Source: Alistipes sp. (GTDB lineage Bacteria; Bacteroidota; Bacteroidia; Bacteroidales; Rikenellaceae). Taken from it: a stretch of DNA of 64,000 nt. The first letter of the stretch is position 1; each line of letters opens with the position of its first letter. The stretch covers positions 108,496 through 172,495 of the forward strand of contig JAFWYM010000044.1 of assembly GCA_017517705.1 (NCBI GenBank), in the 5' to 3' direction. The translations under genes and the position numbers were made by a program. Shown in pieces: positions 37,789 through 47,323 of this stretch. The notes under the pieces were generated by a model that saw nothing but the letters and a program-made list of their open reading frames with translations, had not been told where the DNA came from and made no database searches.

Positions 37789-38370
37789 CTATTTACCTCC
37801 GACAACGCGCCTAAAGAGCCAAACTCCCGCACCTCCCGCGACTAAGCCGACAACCGTGCCGAGGAGTATATCCTGCGGGAAATGACAAGCGAGATATATG
37901 CGCGAGTAGCAGACCAGTATTGCCACCACGATCATCACAACAGTAAACCAACGACGCCCGACAGCCACGGAGCTAAGGAGCGCCAGCGACACTATCGTTG
38001 CGGCGTGTGCCGAGACCGTGCCATAGAGGCCGTGGCCCGTAGATACCACACTCACATCCGTGAGGGCCTCAGTGAACATAGGTCTGAGGCGCACAGGGAA
38101 CGACTCCCACAGGTGCTTAAGCGGGCCCGAGTGCTTGAAGATGCCGGCGATAATGTCGGCAGCACCCATGGCAACACCTACAGCCACCAGCAGCGCCACA
38201 ACACCACGCCACGAGTAACGGCGCCATATCATATATATAATAAGTAGGTAGAGCGGTATCCACATCGCCACACCCGAGATGGCAACCATAAGGCTATCAA
38301 GCCACGCAGGGCCATCGAAGTTAAGCACATCGAAGAGCGCCCAATCCCACGTCACGTTATTCATATCCAT
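37789..38370 (-). CDS. PAP2-family membrane phosphatase
   Basis: A 193-residue membrane protein with about five helices. The acid phosphatase motifs are present in reduced form: Lys-His-Ser-Gly-Pro-Leu where Lys-x6-Arg-Pro is expected, Val-Ser-Ala-His-Ala-Ala-Thr in place of Pro-Ser-Gly-His, and Ser-Arg-x5-His-Phe-Pro-x-Asp intact. Relatives dephosphorylate undecaprenyl pyrophosphate, phosphatidylglycerol phosphate or lipid A. It lies 20 bases after the MBOAT gene in an operon, which hints at envelope lipid or glycan turnover, but the substrate is not determinable. Confidence 0.85.
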   Translation of the reverse strand: MDMNNVTWDWALFDVLNFDGPAWLDSLMVAISGVAMWIPLYLLIIYMIWRRYSWRGVVALLVAVGVAMGAADIIAGIFKHSGPLKHLWESFPVRLRPMFTEALTDVSVVSTGHGLYGTVSAHAATIVSLALLSSVAVGRRWFTVVMIVVAILVCYSRIYLACHFPQDILLGTVVGLVAGGAGVWLFRRVVGGK

Positions 38371-38390
38371 AATTACAAAAATATCATATT

Positions 38391-39923
38391 TTAGAATGCC
38401 GCATACATTGGGAGGCCTGTAGCCACGCCACTCTCGGCGGCAAGCATGGCATTACACTGCATAACCATCCATATCACAGCCACAACAATAACCAACTGAC
38501 CTACAAAGCCGAGGCGCGTAACCACCCTCTGTATGCCGAGGGAGAAGCTCTTAGGCAGTGCGTGCATCGCATATCCCACGACCATAAGCACCATAGCCAC
38601 ACCCGAGCCCGAGAGCAGGGCATCCATCTCCGCAAGCGATGAGTTGTTGGCGATACGATGGAGCATATCCCCCACCTGTGTCATATCCTCGGCCGTAAAG
38701 AGCAGCCAGCCGAAGGCAACGAGGTTGAAGGTAAAGGTTGTGGCCACCATCCTCCATAGAGGCTTCATCTCCGAGCCGAAACGCTTAGCTCGGGGCACAA
38801 CCTCGAGCCATACCTTATGCAACGCGAGGGCCACACCGTGGAGTACACCCCAGGCGATGAAGGTCATACCCACGCCATGCCATAGCCCACCGAGCAGCAT
38901 CGTGAGGAAGAGATTGAGGTAGGTGCGTAAGCGTCCCTTGCGGTTGCCACCAAGCGATATATACAGGTAGTCGCGCAGCCACGACGAGAGCGATATGTGC
39001 CAGCGGCGCCAGAACTCCGTGATCGTAGCCGACTTATACGGCGCATCGAAGTTATCGGGGAGGCGGAAGCCCATAATGAGAGCAACACCCACGGCTATAT
39101 CCGAGTAGCCCGAGAAGTCGCAATATATCTGTAGCGTAAAACCATAGATGGCCATAAGAGCCACAAGGCCACCATCGCCAAGCTCACCAGCGAAGGCGGG
39201 AGCGACGAACAACAAGCCTAAGGCCTTGGCTATAATAGCATACTTCACAAGGCCTCCGACGATGAGCGTAATGCCACGTCCGAAATCCTCGCGTGTGACA
39301 ACCACGTCGCGTGCCTCAATCTGCGAAATAAAATCCTTAGCCCTGACCAACGGGCCGAGGAACATCTTCGGGAAGAAGGATAACAAAAAGAGGTAATCGG
39401 TAAACCTGCCGAGAGGAGAGATAACACCTCGCGATATATCGACAACGTAGGCTATAGACTGAAATACGAAGAACGAGACACCCGCAGGCACAACAACACT
39501 CTCCCAGTCGAGCGTGCCCGACCCATAGAGGTCGTTGACGACACCCACGAAGAAGTCCGTAGCCTTGAAGTAGGCGAGGATGGCGACGTTGATAGTAACG
39601 CTGAGCGCCACCCAGCCACGTGTGCCACGGCCACGCTCCCGACGTCGGGCCACACGGCGCCCGATGAGGTAGTCGCCGAGGGCCACAGCCAACAGCAGGA
39701 GTACATATATGCCCGAGAGTTTATAGTAGAAGTACAGCGAGAAGAGTACGACATAGATGTTTCTTAGGTTCACACATCGACACAATGCCACGTACCCCAC
39801 GCCAAAGACCAGGAAGGCGAAGAGGAAGAAGCCCGTAGTGAGCGTAAGAGGTGACATAGCATCGAAACATAAGAGCGATACTATGCGTTCTAATACACCG
39901 TTATCCAACGCCAAAAACTCCAT
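38391..39923 (-). CDS. MBOAT family O-acyltransferase (AlgI/DltB-like)
   Basis: A 510-residue protein with about 11-12 membrane segments. Signatures: 'Tyr-Lys-Ser-Ala-Thr-Ile-Thr-Glu-Phe-Trp-Arg-Arg-Trp-His-Ile-Ser-Leu-Ser-Ser-Trp' and, after a Gly-Gly-Leu, the active-site Trp-His-Gly-Val-Gly. Such proteins pass acyl groups (usually acetyl) across the inner membrane for attachment to envelope polysaccharides. The start is one base after the stop of the SGNH gene, the usual partner that completes the transfer in the periplasm. The acceptor polymer is unknown; a capsule or lipopolysaccharide is plausible. Confidence 0.92.
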   Translation of the reverse strand: MEFLALDNGVLERIVSLLCFDAMSPLTLTTGFFLFAFLVFGVGYVALCRCVNLRNIYVVLFSLYFYYKLSGIYVLLLLAVALGDYLIGRRVARRRERGRGTRGWVALSVTINVAILAYFKATDFFVGVVNDLYGSGTLDWESVVVPAGVSFFVFQSIAYVVDISRGVISPLGRFTDYLFLLSFFPKMFLGPLVRAKDFISQIEARDVVVTREDFGRGITLIVGGLVKYAIIAKALGLLFVAPAFAGELGDGGLVALMAIYGFTLQIYCDFSGYSDIAVGVALIMGFRLPDNFDAPYKSATITEFWRRWHISLSSWLRDYLYISLGGNRKGRLRTYLNLFLTMLLGGLWHGVGMTFIAWGVLHGVALALHKVWLEVVPRAKRFGSEMKPLWRMVATTFTFNLVAFGWLLFTAEDMTQVGDMLHRIANNSSLAEMDALLSGSGVAMVLMVVGYAMHALPKSFSLGIQRVVTRLGFVGQLVIVVAVIWMVMQCNAMLAAESGVATGLPMYAAF

Positions 39924-39924
39924 A

Positions 39925-41535
39925 CTACTTTTCGTTTTCGTCGACCGTTAATGTGTCGAGCAGCGTAGTTGCAGCATCTACGTTTCTATCAATGAGCATC
40001 TGGTACTCCATCTCGCGACGACGTGCCTCCTGCTCAAGACGTGCAGCCTCGGCCTCACGCTCGGCAAGAAGCTCGGCAAGCGACGCACGCAGGGCTCGTG
40101 ACAACGATTCTGCTACGCGCCTACCGCCTGCGAAGTTGATGTGCGTATAATCCTTCGCTGCCCAGCCGTTGGCCACAAATTGAGGCATACCGCCATACGA
40201 GGCCATAGCCTCCGACGTACTCCAAAAGGCTACGTGCGTGCTATCTGCCGCAGCACGCTGATACGACGTGAGCGCATCGACCGAGCCTATAGGCTCATAC
40301 TCGCCCGACTCCTCGTTCTTTATCCAGCGGTCGCTCACGCCCAACACCAAGATGGCGGCATCGGGGAAGCATCGCTCGGCATAGGCAATCATATCGCGCA
40401 GCTGATCGCGGTAGCGCGAGAAGGCACGCTGACCGGGCTGCATAATGTTGAGTCCATACTGCAAGACTACAAGGTCATAGCCGAGCATCTCATCTATCTG
40501 GCGGTTGATGGTAGCTCCCGTACCAAATATGGCATGACCATTATTGCTGCGCACCGAGAAGTTATCGACCGTAATGCCACGGCCGCCCTCCAACGAGGCG
40601 CCATAGCATAGCACCGTGCCCTCCAGCACCTTGACACGCAGGGCATCGATGGGTGCCTCAACATATATCTCGCGCACGTGTCCATCGCCTGCAATCTCGA
40701 ACTCGCGGCTGAGCGTGTCGTTAATCTCGACAAGCAGACGGCTCGTATCACGGCTATAGAGCAGCACGCGAGCACGCGAGCAGCTATCAAGTGTCTCGAA
40801 GGCATCGGTCGATGCCCAGCGTGTCGTAGCACCACTGCGTCCCTCAGCCAGATAGCCCGAGACAAAATACTTATCGCGCAGAGCCTCGGGCGTGCTCTTA
40901 GGCTTCATCACACTGTATGATGTCCATCCCGACGACGTGCGCTTGACACTCTTACGCACCGTGGCGAAGGGTATATCGCAGGCTACAAAGCCCACACCGC
41001 GGCCACCAAGCAGCATCTGCAGCTCACTGCGCAGATCGGAGGTGAGGATGTCACCCTCGACAAACGAGTCACCCATAAAGGCGATACGCACATCCTCCAT
41101 ATTGGCGAGCTTCTCGATGAAGCGCTCATAGCGCGTAACCGCGAGCGTGTCGAAATCCTCGATAGGCACAACGCGCCTATTGCCCGTGGGGGCAACCTCA
41201 TCGCTACGTAGCACACGGCGCTTAACCTCAGGCTCCTGCTGAACGATCCAGTCATAACGCACCGGGATAGGCTCCGGGAGTGTATCTATGACATCCACTG
41301 CAGGCTCTACATCCATCGCCGCAAGCTCCTGCTCGAGGCGTTCGATGTCGGCCTCATACTCCACGACAACATCCTCACCCGCAATATCGGCACGCAGATC
41401 CGAGAGCATATCGACCCTCGCGAAGCTCATGCCCCACAACTCGAAGGGGGGAATAAAGCCCAGCCCCACCGTGCCAACCACCACAGCGAGAGTAAACCAT
41501 AACATCCGAGACGTACAACTCTTTCTCTTCATCAC
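39925..41535 (-). CDS. Exported SGNH/GDSL hydrolase-like protein, MBOAT partner
   Basis: A 536-residue protein with one N-terminal membrane anchor (about residues 11-32) and a Pro/Glu-rich stem. An SGNH domain covers about 150-500: Gly-Asp-Ser (block I, Phe-Met-Gly-Asp-Ser-Phe-Val-Glu-Gly), Gly-Ala-Ser (block II), 'Val-Leu-Gln-Tyr-Gly-Leu-Asn' (block III) and Tyr-Thr-His-Ile-Asn-Phe (block V, where Asp-x-x-His is usual). The C-terminus is a charged helix rich in Glu-Arg-Ala. It probably finishes acyl transfer to a periplasmic glycan with the MBOAT protein. The two genes are 1 base apart. The second Met (41532) is an equal start option. Confidence 0.85.
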   Translation of the reverse strand: MMKRKSCTSRMLWFTLAVVVGTVGLGFIPPFELWGMSFARVDMLSDLRADIAGEDVVVEYEADIERLEQELAAMDVEPAVDVIDTLPEPIPVRYDWIVQQEPEVKRRVLRSDEVAPTGNRRVVPIEDFDTLAVTRYERFIEKLANMEDVRIAFMGDSFVEGDILTSDLRSELQMLLGGRGVGFVACDIPFATVRKSVKRTSSGWTSYSVMKPKSTPEALRDKYFVSGYLAEGRSGATTRWASTDAFETLDSCSRARVLLYSRDTSRLLVEINDTLSREFEIAGDGHVREIYVEAPIDALRVKVLEGTVLCYGASLEGGRGITVDNFSVRSNNGHAIFGTGATINRQIDEMLGYDLVVLQYGLNIMQPGQRAFSRYRDQLRDMIAYAERCFPDAAILVLGVSDRWIKNEESGEYEPIGSVDALTSYQRAAADSTHVAFWSTSEAMASYGGMPQFVANGWAAKDYTHINFAGGRRVAESLSRALRASLAELLAEREAEAARLEQEARRREMEYQMLIDRNVDAATTLLDTLTVDENEK

Positions 41536-41559
41536 TTATGTATTGAGTTTTCTTAGCAA

Positions 41560-42501
41560 CTAAATGAGTGTATAGACATAGGCGCCATAGCACAGTAGGA
41601 AGAAGAGGCCCTCGATGCGCGTAAGCTTATCGCGACCGATAACCAATGCCGAGAGCATCACCACGAGTACTGCTGCCACAACCACATATATATCGAACAT
41701 CTGCACACCTCCCATCGTCAACGGTGTCACCGTCGAACAAGCTCCGAGGATAAGCAGGATGTTGGCGATGTTAGAGCCAAGGACGTTACCCAACGCCAAC
41801 GAGGTCTTACCCTTCAATATCGACACGAGGCTCGATGCCAACTCCGGCAGCGACGTGCCTCCCGCCACCAAGGTGATGGCGATGGTTGCCTCCGACACGC
41901 CCCATGCGCGAGCTATATCCGAGGCGCTATCCACAAAGAGCTGACCGCCATATATAAGGCCCCCAAGACCAAGGAGTATCCATATAGGCACTCTCCACAT
42001 AGGCATCGTGGGGGCATTATCCTCCTCCACTGTCGCTCCACCCTCGGCAGACATAGCCTTGCGGTCGGCACGTATGGTATACCACAGCATAGCGACATAT
42101 CCAACCAACAAGAGGATACCCTCCCAGCGTGCAATATCACGGTTTAGGGCCGTAACACCGAGCAGCGCCAACGTAGCGATGATACACGTAGGTATATCGC
42201 GACGTATGTTTGTCTTGGTAAAGACTATAGGCGAACACAAGGCACAAGCACCGAGTGTCGCAAAGACATTGAAGATGTTTGAACCAACGACATTACCTAT
42301 AGCCATGTCGCCCTTGCCACCTATGGCCGACAAGAAGCTCACCACGAACTCGGGCATCGACGTACCCACCGCTACAATCGTAAGACCCACGATAAACTCG
42401 GGTACACGCATACGCTTAGCCAATGCCACAGAGCCATCGGTCAACAACGAAGCACCAACAATAATAAGCGCGAGAGCACCAACAAGAATAAGATAGTTCA
42501 T
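41560..42501 (-). CDS. Calcium/sodium antiporter (CaCA family, YrbG-like)
   Basis: A 313-residue membrane protein with ten helices in two inverted halves. Each half carries an alpha-repeat: Gly-Thr-Ser-Met-Pro-Glu-Phe-Val-Val-Ser and Gly-Gly-Thr-Ser-Leu-Pro-Glu-Leu-Ala-Ser-Ser. Each is followed by the Gly-Asn-Val-x-Gly-Ser-Asn-Ile-x-Asn motif that lines the cation site. The length is typical for K+-independent bacterial members. It lies between mqnD and the SGNH gene at 24-27 base spacings in the same operon, with no obvious functional link. Confidence 0.93.
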   Translation of the reverse strand: MNYLILVGALALIIVGASLLTDGSVALAKRMRVPEFIVGLTIVAVGTSMPEFVVSFLSAIGGKGDMAIGNVVGSNIFNVFATLGACALCSPIVFTKTNIRRDIPTCIIATLALLGVTALNRDIARWEGILLLVGYVAMLWYTIRADRKAMSAEGGATVEEDNAPTMPMWRVPIWILLGLGGLIYGGQLFVDSASDIARAWGVSEATIAITLVAGGTSLPELASSLVSILKGKTSLALGNVLGSNIANILLILGACSTVTPLTMGGVQMFDIYVVVAAVLVVMLSALVIGRDKLTRIEGLFFLLCYGAYVYTLI

Positions 42502-42528
42502 TTCCTATTTGTTTTACATTTCCACACA

Positions 42529-43311
42529 CTAAATCTCACATCCACACAGCGCCTGCACAGCACGACGTCCCTCGTCGCCCAGCGACAGCGAGAAATCATT
42601 CACAAAGAGTGCAATGTGGCTATCTATAACGCTATCTTCAAGCTCCTGAGCATGCTCCTTGATATAGCTGCGCGACACTTCGGGATGGTCGAAGGCGTAC
42701 TTTATACTCCTACGTAACAGCGTCTCGAACTCCTTGGCGATATTCATATCACGTGCCGCGACGATAGACCCTAACGGCAGGGGTAGTGACATACGCTGCT
42801 CCCACTCCACGCCGAGGTCGGCAACAAGCTCCAAGTTACGCTTATGGTATACAAAGCGACCCTCATGGATAAGAACACCGCCATCTTTGTCGCCACGCTC
42901 CACAGCCTCAGCAATATCCGAGAAGAGCATCGGCGTGCGGTGCTCAATATCCGGGAAGAGCCTCGCCACCAGAGCATTCGCCGTAGTGTGCTCACCCGGC
43001 ACAGCAATATCTCGCAGTGGCAGGTGCTCTCCTCGGCGACGCACCAGCAGGGGCCCATTGCCACGACCGAGAGCCGAGCCACTATCCAAAAGCGCATACT
43101 CCTCGACAATAGCAGGGAGTATTGCCGTGCTACACTTCGTAACATCGTAGCGACGCTCCAAGGCCGCGGCATTGAGCTGCTCTATATCGAGATACTCCAC
43201 CTCAATGTCGAAGGCCCCAACATCGATACGACGATTTACTATCGCGTCGAACATAAACGTATCGTTCGGGCAGGGCGATATCGCCAACCTCACTCTCCTA
43301 CTCATCGTCAT
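42529..43311 (-). CDS. mqnD: 1,4-dihydroxy-6-naphthoate synthase (futalosine menaquinone pathway)
   Basis: A 260-residue protein of the periplasmic-binding-protein fold. The N-terminal Ile-Ser-Pro-Cys-Pro-Asn-Asp-Thr-Phe-Met-Phe is the MqnD signature, and Pro-Leu-Pro-Leu-Gly-Ser-Ile is a second conserved block. It converts cyclic dehypoxanthine futalosine to 1,4-dihydroxy-6-naphthoate. Its start overlaps the end of the upstream gene mqnB by 14 bases, which couples the two steps. Presence of this route rather than the o-succinylbenzoate pathway separates this organism from Bacteroides proper (inference). Confidence 0.93.
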   Translation of the reverse strand: MTMSRRVRLAISPCPNDTFMFDAIVNRRIDVGAFDIEVEYLDIEQLNAAALERRYDVTKCSTAILPAIVEEYALLDSGSALGRGNGPLLVRRRGEHLPLRDIAVPGEHTTANALVARLFPDIEHRTPMLFSDIAEAVERGDKDGGVLIHEGRFVYHKRNLELVADLGVEWEQRMSLPLPLGSIVAARDMNIAKEFETLLRRSIKYAFDHPEVSRSYIKEHAQELEDSVIDSHIALFVNDFSLSLGDEGRRAVQALCGCEI

Positions 43312-43819
43312 CCATCTTTACAAGTTCGCGAGCCAGAGCCTCGAGAGCCTCCTCCGTTCTCCACCGTTCATACGGCTCGCCCACACGGTTAGATATGGCA
43401 CGCACCTCGCAAGCACTGAAGCCCAGAGCCTCAGCCATAGCAAAGAGTGCCGCACCCTCCATATTTTCTACATCGACATCACCCCCCTCATCGACACCAC
43501 GATGTACGCTATTGGAGCGCACCCCGCGCAGCCGTGTCGTGGGCACTACGCTATAGCTCCTACGAAAACGCTCGGGAAGCTCCGCGCAACACTCCTCGAC
43601 AACCTCGACAACATCGCCTACCGCCACACGCCCGCCGTAAGCGCCCGCGATGCCCGCCAACACTACGCGCGAAGCAACGAGGCAACCCTCACGATAGAGC
43701 ATCGCAAGGGTCGCTGCCGTAGCCGCAAGACCCACGCCCGTGATTACAACACGGGCTGTGGGTCTTAATTCTCGAAACGGAGCTGCCTCCAGCTCCGTAG
43801 GAAAGAGGTAGATGTTCAT
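43298..43819 (-). CDS. mqnB: Futalosine hydrolase
   Basis: A 173-residue nucleoside phosphorylase/hydrolase-fold protein. Visible are Thr-Gly-Val-Gly in the N-terminal glycine loop, Gly-Ile-Ala-Gly-Ala-Tyr, and Glu-Asn-Met-Glu-Gly-Ala-Ala, the nucleoside-binding Met-Glu pair. It is shorter than usual (about 200-230 residues). Specificity for futalosine is assigned because the gene overlaps mqnD. It removes hypoxanthine in the second step of the futalosine pathway. The fhs gene ends upstream with 10 bases between. Confidence 0.87.
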   Translation of the reverse strand: MNIYLFPTELEAAPFRELRPTARVVITGVGLAATAATLAMLYREGCLVASRVVLAGIAGAYGGRVAVGDVVEVVEECCAELPERFRRSYSVVPTTRLRGVRSNSVHRGVDEGGDVDVENMEGAALFAMAEALGFSACEVRAISNRVGEPYERWRTEEALEALARELVKMDDDE

Positions 43820-43829
43820 CTAAGACACA

Positions 43830-45500
43830 CTATACGATACCCTCAACGTTACCATCCTCCGCAAGGCGAATGTTACCCGCCTGCGGCGTCTTGCTAAGGC
43901 CGGGCATACGCATGATGTCGCCCGCCAAGGCTACAACGAAGCCCGAACCTGCGTTGAGCTCGATATCCTTGATGTTGATCTCGAAGCCCTCAACCGAGCC
44001 ATAGCGCTTGGCATCTGCCGAGAACGAGAACTGCGTCTTTGCAATACATACGGGCAAGTTACCCATACCCCACTTCTCCAAGAGGGCAATCTCCTTCTGC
44101 GCACGCGGGCCAAAGACCACGGTGCCGGCACCATAGATGTTCTTCGCCACCTTCGTAATCTTCTCCTTAAGGCTATCCTCAAGCTCGTAGGCATACTTAA
44201 TAGGCTGTGAAGGCTCCGTCTCGATAAGCTCAACAGCCGCCTGTGCCAACTCAGCAGCACCGGCACCACCCTCGGCATAGGCGTTGTTTATCACGCAGCG
44301 CACGCCGAGCTTCTCGCAATGTGCCATGACCATAGCGATCTCATCGTCAGTATCGCTGGCAAAGCGGTTGAAGCATACGAGCACCGTCTGTCCAAACTTC
44401 TTGAGGTTGGCAACATGGCGGTCGAGGTTAGCGAAGCCCTGCTGCAAGCCCTCGGGGTTGGGAAGCTTAATCTCCGTCTCGGGCACACCACCGTGCATCT
44501 TAAGCGCGAGAGTCGAGGCTACGAGCACCGTAAGATCGGGCTTAAGCCCCGCCTGACGACACTTGATGTCGAGGAACTTCTCCGCACCAAGGTCGGCACC
44601 GAAGCCCGCCTCAGTAACCGTATAGTCGGCATAGGTCATAGCCATGCGCGTAGCGATAACCGAGTTACAGCCGTGTGCGATATTTGCGAAGGGACCACCG
44701 TGGATGATTACGGGGTTGTGCTCCGTGGTCTGCACGAGGTTGGGGTTGATGGCATCCTTAAGCAGGGCCACAACAGCACCCGTAACACCGAGGTCGTTAA
44801 CCGTGAAGGGGGTGTCGTCGTAACGCACGCCGAGGACAATGCGACCGATACGCGCGTAGAGATCATCGACGCTGCGCGCGAGGCACAAGATAGCCATAAT
44901 CTCCGATGCGGGGGTTATGTCGAAGCCCGTCTCCGTAGGTATGCCGTTAGCCGAGCCACCAAGACCCGATACGATGTTACGCAACGAGCGGTCGTTCATG
45001 TCGAGCACACGGCGCCACATGACCTTCTTCAAGCCCACCTGCTTCGAGCGGTTGTGGTATAGGTAGTTGTCCAACAGCGCAGCAATAAGGTTATTCGCCG
45101 AGGTGATGGCGTGGAAGTCGCCCGTGAAGTGGAGGTTGATATCCTCCGAGGGGAGCACCTGAGCATAGCCACCACCCGTAGCGCCACCCTTCATACCGAA
45201 GCAGGGGCCCAACGAGGGCTCACGCAGGGCGATGATCGCCTTCTTGCCGATATGGTTAAGACCCATGCCGAGGCCGATGCTCACGGTTGTCTTACCCACA
45301 CCCGCCTTTGTTGCGGTGATGGCCGTAACGAGGATAAGGTGATTCTTAGCCACCTTCTTCTCGTCAATAAGCTTATAGGGTACCTTGGCAATATACTTAC
45401 CGTAGTTAAACACCTCATCATCAGGGAAACCCACCTGTGCTGCGATCTCTCGGATGTTTTTGAGCTCGGTTTCGCGAGCAATCTCAATATCTGTCTTCAT
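43830..45500 (-). CDS. fhs: Formate-tetrahydrofolate ligase
   Basis: A 556-residue protein, full family length. The ATP-binding loop reads Thr-Lys-Ala-Gly-Val-Gly-Lys-Thr-Thr (usually Pro-Ala-Gly-Glu-Gly-Lys-Thr-Thr). 'Arg-Glu-Pro-Ser-Leu-Gly-Pro-x-Phe-Gly-x-Lys-Gly-Gly-Ala-x-Gly-Gly-Gly' follows, then the 'His-Ala-Ile-Thr-Ser-Ala-Asn-Asn-Leu' block. It forms 10-formyltetrahydrofolate from formate and ATP for purine and one-carbon metabolism in the cytoplasm. It is probably the first gene of the minus-strand run that ends with the PAP2 gene. Confidence 0.97.
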   Translation of the reverse strand: MKTDIEIARETELKNIREIAAQVGFPDDEVFNYGKYIAKVPYKLIDEKKVAKNHLILVTAITATKAGVGKTTVSIGLGMGLNHIGKKAIIALREPSLGPCFGMKGGATGGGYAQVLPSEDINLHFTGDFHAITSANNLIAALLDNYLYHNRSKQVGLKKVMWRRVLDMNDRSLRNIVSGLGGSANGIPTETGFDITPASEIMAILCLARSVDDLYARIGRIVLGVRYDDTPFTVNDLGVTGAVVALLKDAINPNLVQTTEHNPVIIHGGPFANIAHGCNSVIATRMAMTYADYTVTEAGFGADLGAEKFLDIKCRQAGLKPDLTVLVASTLALKMHGGVPETEIKLPNPEGLQQGFANLDRHVANLKKFGQTVLVCFNRFASDTDDEIAMVMAHCEKLGVRCVINNAYAEGGAGAAELAQAAVELIETEPSQPIKYAYELEDSLKEKITKVAKNIYGAGTVVFGPRAQKEIALLEKWGMGNLPVCIAKTQFSFSADAKRYGSVEGFEINIKDIELNAGSGFVVALAGDIMRMPGLSKTPQAGNIRLAEDGNVEGIV

Positions 45501-45580
45501 AAATTCTCTTGTTATTGTTAATAAATCAATCGTTATATATTATGTTGTTTTAAGGTATGTTATATAAATCTCTCTGTAGC

Positions 45581-46978
45581 CTAACAATCCTTGCCAACTA
45601 CTGCCTCGAGCTCCTCAACCGAGAGGGGAAGGAGCTTGTCGCCAATGAAGCGGCTACCCGTCTCCGTCACAAGGACATCGTCCTCGATACGTATGCCACC
45701 GAAGTCGCGGTACGTGTCGAGCTTATCGTAGTCTACGATACCCTTGAACTTACCCTCCGAGCGCATCTTGTCGATGAGTGCGGGGATGAAGTAGATACCC
45801 GGCTCGTCAGACATCACCGTGCCCGGCTCCACGCGCCATGTAGCGCGGTGTACGCATGTTGCCGACTTTGTGGCACGCTCCAATACCGTCGAGAAATCAA
45901 ACGAACGCTCACCGATATTCTCGCAGTCGTGAACATCCATACCCATGCCATGACCCAAGCCGTGAGGCATGAACATATAGAGCGCACCCGCCTCGACAGC
46001 CTCCTCGGGTGTCGACTTGATAAGACCCACGCCCTTCAAGCCCTCGGCCAACGACATGTAGGCAGCCTTGTGAATCTCGGGATAGAGCAAACCGGGCTTA
46101 ATCATATCCTTCACCTGGCTATGAGCGCGAAGCACGATGTTATAGATATCCTTCTGACGGTCGGTAAACTTACCACTCACGGGGTATGTACGTGTGTGGT
46201 CTGAGCAGTAGCCCTCAACCGACTCACCGCCACCGTCAACAAGCAACAAACGGCCGGCCTCCAATACGCCATCGTGGTTGTGGTTGTGCAGAATCTCGCC
46301 ATGCTGTGTCACAATCGTGGGGAACGATACACCCTGACCGTACGACTTGGCTATGCCCTCAACCTTACCTGCAATCTCGCGCTCGACAACGCCCGGGCGA
46401 CACATACGCATGGCGGTCATGTGCATCTGGTAGCCGATCTTGAAGGCACGCTCCAATGCCTCAATCTCCTCTGCCGACTTCTTCTCGCGCATCTCCGCCA
46501 CGGCAAACATAAGGTCGAGCGACTTACGCTCATGCAACATATCGAGACGTATGCCGAGCATATCGGCAACGCCAATCTTAAGCTCCGCACGATAGGGAGG
46601 AAGATAGTGTACAGGGCGATTCTGCTCTATGGCCTTGCGTAAGATGCCACGCACCTCAGCCAAGGGATAGCTCTTCTCGACACCCACCTCGGCAGCCTGG
46701 TCAGCAATCGTAGGCATGGGACCCGTCCAGATGATATCCTCCACGGTGAAGTCATCACCAAAGAGCATCGCCTCGCCTGTCTCGGCATCAATAAGACCGA
46801 TGAGCGAGGGCACGTCAAGACCGAAGTAATAGCGGAACGTAGAGTCCTGACGGAAATAGTAGGTGTTGTTCGGATAGTTATTGGGCACCTCGGGGTTACC
46901 GGGAAGAAGAATAAGTCCCTTACCCACTCTGCGGGCCAACTCGGCACGACGGCCAATATAAGTCTCTTTCGTAAACAT
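45581..46978 (-). CDS. Xaa-Pro aminopeptidase (M24B, aminopeptidase P)
   Basis: A 465-residue protein with an N-terminal creatinase-like domain (about 1-170) and a C-terminal pita-bread metallopeptidase domain. The five ligands for two metal ions are recognisable: Leu-Val-Asp-Gly-Gly, Ser-Asp-His-Thr-Arg-Thr-Tyr-Pro, His-Gly-Leu-Gly-His-Gly-Met-Gly, Asp-Glu-Pro-Gly-Ile-Tyr, and Ile-Glu-Asp-Asp. It removes N-terminal residues preceding proline. No signal peptide, so it is cytoplasmic. It stands between fhs and the repeat-rich gap at 47.0-47.3 kb. Confidence 0.95.
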   Translation of the reverse strand: MFTKETYIGRRAELARRVGKGLILLPGNPEVPNNYPNNTYYFRQDSTFRYYFGLDVPSLIGLIDAETGEAMLFGDDFTVEDIIWTGPMPTIADQAAEVGVEKSYPLAEVRGILRKAIEQNRPVHYLPPYRAELKIGVADMLGIRLDMLHERKSLDLMFAVAEMREKKSAEEIEALERAFKIGYQMHMTAMRMCRPGVVEREIAGKVEGIAKSYGQGVSFPTIVTQHGEILHNHNHDGVLEAGRLLLVDGGGESVEGYCSDHTRTYPVSGKFTDRQKDIYNIVLRAHSQVKDMIKPGLLYPEIHKAAYMSLAEGLKGVGLIKSTPEEAVEAGALYMFMPHGLGHGMGMDVHDCENIGERSFDFSTVLERATKSATCVHRATWRVEPGTVMSDEPGIYFIPALIDKMRSEGKFKGIVDYDKLDTYRDFGGIRIEDDVLVTETGSRFIGDKLLPLSVEELEAVVGKDC

Positions 46979-47086
46979 AGTCTTTGTAGTTTTAGTTGTT
47001 ATATATTTATTATTTTCTTTGTTTTTGGTTGTAAGCTTAAGGCGTTTAATGAATTTAATGCGCTTAGTATCCTACCAACACATTTC

Positions 47087-47147
47087 ATAAATTCCCTAAT
47101 CTCCCTAAATTCCTTAATCTCTCTAATTTCCCTAATCTCCCTAAATT
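47087..47147. repeat. CCCTAAATT/CCCTAATCT tandem repeat
   Basis: About seven degenerate 8-9 base units of the type TCCCTAATC or TCCCTAAAT, upstream of aminopeptidase P. Non-coding. Confidence 0.75.
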
Positions 47148-47317
47148 TGCCGGACAAGCCAGACGACGCTGATGCGCCATTATCACATCACAGAACCTAT
47201 TTTGTTGTCAGAATGGTGCAGCAGTGGGGCTGGTCGCAGGCTGGCAAAGCGGAGTTTACTTGAAGTAAATGAGCATTTGCCGGACAAGCCAGACGACGCT
47301 GATGCGCCATTATCACA
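47145..47317. repeat. Pair of 43-bp direct repeats, 130 bp apart
   Basis: A 43-bp unit starting ATTTGCCGGACAAGCC and ending ATTATCACA occurs at 47145-47187 and again at 47275-47317. The spacer carries a fragment (AAAGCGGAGTTTACTT, then AAGTAAATGAGCATTT) found in the 120-bp repeats. The block fills the gap before the convergently ending U32 gene. Confidence 0.85.
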
Positions 47318-47323
47318 ACAAAA

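Noticed and set aside
44319-45062. A 247-codon plus-strand frame
   Set aside because: Antisense to fhs, whose family motifs are complete.
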